From: Arabidopsis thaliana
Taxonomy: Eukaryota; Streptophyta; Magnoliopsida; Brassicales; Brassicaceae
DNA length: 64,000 nucleotides
Reading direction: 5' to 3'
Assembly (NCBI RefSeq): GCF_000001735.4
Contig: NC_003074.8
Location: 6,386,101-6,450,100, forward strand
Part shown: positions 59,962 through 64,000 of the stretch, piece by piece
Position numbering within the stretch: position 1 is the first letter of the stretch
How the letters are laid out: each line of letters starts with the position of its first letter
Program-made: the position numbers and the translations under genes
Notes under the pieces: model-generated
Seen by the model: the letters and a program-made list of their open reading frames with translations, nothing else
The model's database searches: none
Told to the model about the DNA's origin: nothing

Positions 59962-62900
59962 TCAGTCCTTTCTGCAGCATGATTTGACTCCGCAACACAT
60001 CTTTCCTTCGACATAAAAATGGACAGTCTCTTCTTTTACATGCCTTTGGGCGATGCCAGTTCGGGAGCTTGATGATGACCATGACATGTATAATGTTTCC
60101 AAGGCTTCAACTGAGAACCCATTGTTGCTTAAGTCCAGAATCTTCAACTGGTTAGCCATTGAAAGAGCGGTAGAAAGCTCTTTCACGATATGGTTCTTGC
60201 GTGGCAAACTAAGACTACTCGAGGTTGCAGTTCCTTCCTCTATTTGTTCATCTTCGCTGTCTGCAACTTCGAGATCATCACACTCCATATTGGTTTCACA
60301 TAGCTCTTGTTCTTTGTCCATTGAGGTGACAGATTTACATGTTCCATGTTCTTGCTCTACCATTACTGATCTTTCCTTCACAGGTTGGCCAAACACAGTC
60401 TCATCTTCTATCTTAGCATTGTCAGAAAGATTAAGCTCTTCAAGATTCTTATTATCTGCAGAGCATTTAGTTGATAGTTTAAAAAGGAGAAGATCTTTTG
60501 TTTAATAGCAGCTACAAGAATACTTCAGACCTGAAAGTGCTTGAATTATGCATAGAAGCCCAGCGAGCTTCAGATGACACTTGCTTAGAATAAGAACTTT
60601 TATGTTTGAACAAGGATTCCTAAGCAGCTCCCCAAGTGCACTGATTCCCTGTTTGTTTAGTGTTTCAGAGAGTCAGTTATGCTTTGAGAAGACATGAACT
60701 TAAAATCACATGTTGAATGATTGCAAATTCTTTAGCTTATTCTATCACCATTGCAGCCTCAACAGAGTTAGATAAAAGAGCTTTAGGATGTTGAGTCATA
60801 GAAAACATACCTCTTCGGTGATTGGATTTCCTCCAACATTAAACTCAAGAATGCTAGAGGTTAGAGTAACATCTTGGTTGAGCTTAATAAAGAAAGAGGA
60901 AGCTAGTCCACAACATGAAAGGTCGAGCTTCACAGTTTCTTCCTTCTGATAACATAGAGATTCAGTAACTTTTATAGCCCCGTCCTAGAATAATTTGTAT
61001 AGTATCGTCAGATAAAAAAAGATGTATTTATCACAATATAAGAATTCAATTTTGAATGCTAAACATATCATTACCGTTCCTATTCCACTGCTGCCAACCA
61101 AAAGTTTTGACAGAGATGGAGTCTTAACAAGTGCATAAAGGCTATCAACAACTTGGCTGCTCAGCTTTATGCCATTCATGCTCAGTTCTGCAAAGCTGCA
61201 GTGTTTTGACATATGATCATGTTAGATGGATTTACGTATAAAAAAAAAACAGCTTTAAAATGTGTTTCTTTCAACCTGCTTAGAGTAGCCAATTTAGCCA
61301 AGAGGTTTTGAATACTACTCCCTGAAACAGGATTATTATAACCTGCCATATACGGATCCACCAACTTCAGCAAACTGAAACGAGATAAAAAAAATAAATT
61401 GAATGTACATAACAAATTAGAAAGATCACCTATACAGAGTTGTGAAAGTCCTGACTTCGAATCCAAAGCATTAGCTACCTTTTGGATTGTTCTTGATGTA
61501 AGTGAACAATGTTCCACATTCAAGCTGTAAAGTGCTAAGAAACAAAAGGGGACACATTAATGTAAGCTAGTGAATGGAAGAAAATGTTTAAGATTATTAA
61601 ACCTAATATCAGGTATTTCATATATCTATCTACTGGGTTTATAAGACACCAGTGAAACCAAGAAACAAAACATACCATCAGGGCATTTAGATACTGTAAA
61701 TGAATTATCATAATTTAAAAAAAAAAAAAAAAAAATCTATACCCCGGCAATTTTTCACTATAGTTGAGAGGTATGATCCACAAGCATCTGTAAGTCGATT
61801 CCTGGACACATTGAGGACTTCAAGTCGAGTGAACAGAACAGGGCATTCACAGATCTGGTAAAGAGGAGTATATTAAATAATACGAAAATAACATGAATAT
61901 GTGAAATTTTCTAGCTTTGGGCCTAGTAGTGTACCTGAAACAAAGCAGTTGGACCAAATCGATTGCAGTGCAAATCCAAAGTTAAAGCACCATACATCTG
62001 GCTTGATGAGGCAAAAAGTTGTTTCAATTTCTCCATTGTTCCATTCCCTAACAACCAATGAGACGATGGAAATTAACACTTCTGAATTTCCTAGTAGTTC
62101 CCTATGCATAACCAACTAACTCACTTAGGTCAGCTCATTAAATTAAGTAAGACGTCAGAGGCAACTTTCACCTAGCATATTGTGGGAGAGATCCAACATA
62201 GCAATATTGTGGACATGGAGGGCACACAATAATGGAGCAGCTGATATGTCTTGCAGTTCACATTCTGACACATTGATATCATCTTCTACCTGATAAACAT
62301 ACAACGAAATAACCATTCAGATTATACATCAAATAAAGTAAGAATTTGTAACTAGCTAGCTTTAAGTAGGTTGAAAAGCAAACAAAGAGAAGAAAATATT
62401 TCATACATTAACCGCTAAAATTTGGGGTAATACTCTCACCTCCGAAATATATAATTTCTTAAGCAATTTCATACTGGGTTTCTCTGACAACGACTGGCAA
62501 CAGTCCATGTATAGTTTCATCAGGCGCTTGTGAACCCAGCCTGAAAACAAATTAATTTCATGCTGATTCAGCCGTGGTGTATAAATAAGAGGGAAGAATC
62601 AATGACCATAATCTTAAAAGCCAATACAGCGGTTCAGCACAATCATGTAAAAAGTGAGAGAACAATTTGTGATGAAAACAAATTTATAGAATGATCAGCT
62701 TGACAATCATACATCCAAATATCATGAGTAGATTCCAATTCTATCAAGGAAATACTTACCATCAACGGAAGCTTCAATAACAACATTTTCAGAAGAGTCC
62801 CTGAGAATCGCATATAGTTCCAATGGTTTCAGAACTCTTCCACCATATTCCAAATGATGAATGATCGGCAACAGACCTAACGCAAATTGAATGTTCAAAG

Positions 62901-64000
62901 ATTCAAACTTTTAGAGCAAAACTTAAAACGTGCTAGGAAACAAGGGGAATGATATCAAAAAGCAAAAGAAATGTTATTAAGCGTGAGATGAGAATTATAG
63001 GACTGATCCGAACTGGGATCATGCATTATAGAGACTGATCCGAACTGGGATCATCCTAAAGTTTTGCTAAGAAAACAAAAGCACATACCTTTAGATTTCT
63101 CATCGTCAGGAAGCTGTAAATAGTATAGGCAAGTAAGTTCCACCTTCACAGACTCATCATCGTGAGAACAGGAGTCTAAAGCTATGTGTTCATTTTCAAT
63201 TTCAATTTTTATTTTTCGCTGCAACAAGTAAAACATATAGTTATCATGAAGAAGATTGGACGAAGTAGAAAAATAAATGAAATCCAATCCCAAGAATGGT
63301 CAATGATAACTCAAAAACCAGATCACAGTTGCTCACATCCTCAGTTTTTGAGTAAGCGTGGAAGTTCACGAGAGCAGCTCCAGTTTTGCAGGACGTGCCG
63401 TTGGAGTCGCCAACATCACATTGAGATCCTTTTTTACGACGACCAGTTGTTTCAACAGCTATATTATTACTCAAAGATCTACAATTGCTGACATTTGGAG
63501 CCACCTTAATAGGATGGAGAGGCGTATACGAGCAAGAACCTTCTTCTACATTATCTTGGATGGCACGATTATCCGTATAATTAATAGCACCATCAAAATA
63601 CATACTTTCCTCAGAAACCTCTTCATTCTGCCTTAGAACTTTGTGAGAACTGTCTTTAGGGCATCCCAGCTCATATTCGGTCTCACTTTCATCATCAGAG
63701 AGGATTACTCGAATACGCTTTCGACCAGCAACTGTCTGCTGAGAGTCTGCTACTACAGAGAAATCTTTCTTCGTCTGATCAGTGTCAGCATCTTGTTTTC
63801 CTGAAACTTGTTTCCTTTTGAACAGACGTTTTCCAGGCTGGAGAAATGAAATTAGTGGCACATCATCATTTGCTTCATCCAGATCTGCTAACCGTTCTGA
63901 TCTAAGTGAATTTGGTGTTTGCGGTGAGCTACATGCATTTGGCCTATCATTCGATACATTCGCATGCCCTTCTGAGTCAGTTTCAGAGCATTCATCTTGT
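59962..64000 (-). CDS. TSK: TONSOKU (BRU1/MGO3), 3' part; 5' end beyond window
   Basis: Many exons of the C-terminal half are visible, including 63337 to beyond 64000, 63089-63218, 60811-60984, 60531-60648 and the last, 59962-60455. The linker has acidic stretches ([33 protein letters not shown]). Then come leucine-rich repeats, roughly one per exon in several cases ([48 protein letters not shown]), and a short tail ending GVKSCCRKD with a final basic segment. TONSOKU keeps genome and chromatin stable at replication forks; its N-terminal TPR repeats, reported to read histone H3.1, are outside the window. I recall At3g18730. The stop is at 59962; exons between 61.0 and 62.9 kb were recognised by LRR content but not all bounded. 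Confidence 0.92.

Overview
The window is plant nuclear DNA, almost certainly Arabidopsis thaliana. It is AT-rich between genes, with compact genes, short GT-AG introns and CT-rich leaders. The derived proteins match ones I know from chromosome 3 around At3g18560 to At3g18730. Locus names come from memory, not from a search; exon coordinates were worked out from splice sites and reading frame.

Layout. 1-7.8 kb is AT-rich and gene-poor, with a predicted four-exon small membrane protein gene at 3.2-4.0 kb. From 7.9 to 44.3 kb genes are dense: a small unknown protein (+), an oleosin-family protein (-), a mitochondrial single-strand DNA-binding protein (-), an early nodulin-like protein (+), the DEAD-box helicase RH51 (-), nucleolin-like NUC2 (-), a DHHC palmitoyltransferase (+), uracil-DNA glycosylase (-), a CCCH zinc-finger protein with an RS-rich region (-), the type I MADS gene AGL103 (-), the xylan glucuronosyltransferase GUX1 (-), an ankyrin/PGG membrane protein (-), plastid UMP kinase (+) and the VQ-motif protein MKS1 (-). 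From 44.3 to 58.3 kb genes are sparse: the U-box protein PUB29 (-) and the peptide precursor IDL4 (+) lie among repeats, a hairpin element and gene relics. The right end holds an F-box gene (-) and the 3' part of TONSOKU (-), whose 5' end lies beyond the window.

There is no operon logic, but themes recur. RH51 and NUC2 are both nucleolar and head-to-tail. SSB, UNG and TONSOKU serve DNA replication or repair. Telo-box motifs occur upstream of or in the leaders of SSB, RH51, NUC2 (partial) and the CCCH gene. MKS1 and PUB29 belong to families with stress and immune roles.

The most notable structures are three 90-bp exons repeated in tandem with their introns in NUC2, a GC-AG intron in the UMP kinase gene, a roughly 60-bp-arm near-perfect hairpin at 46.9 kb beside an unrecognised gene-like locus with a duplicated exon, and a broken LRR receptor kinase fragment near 57.5-58.0 kb. 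I saw no wholly new system.
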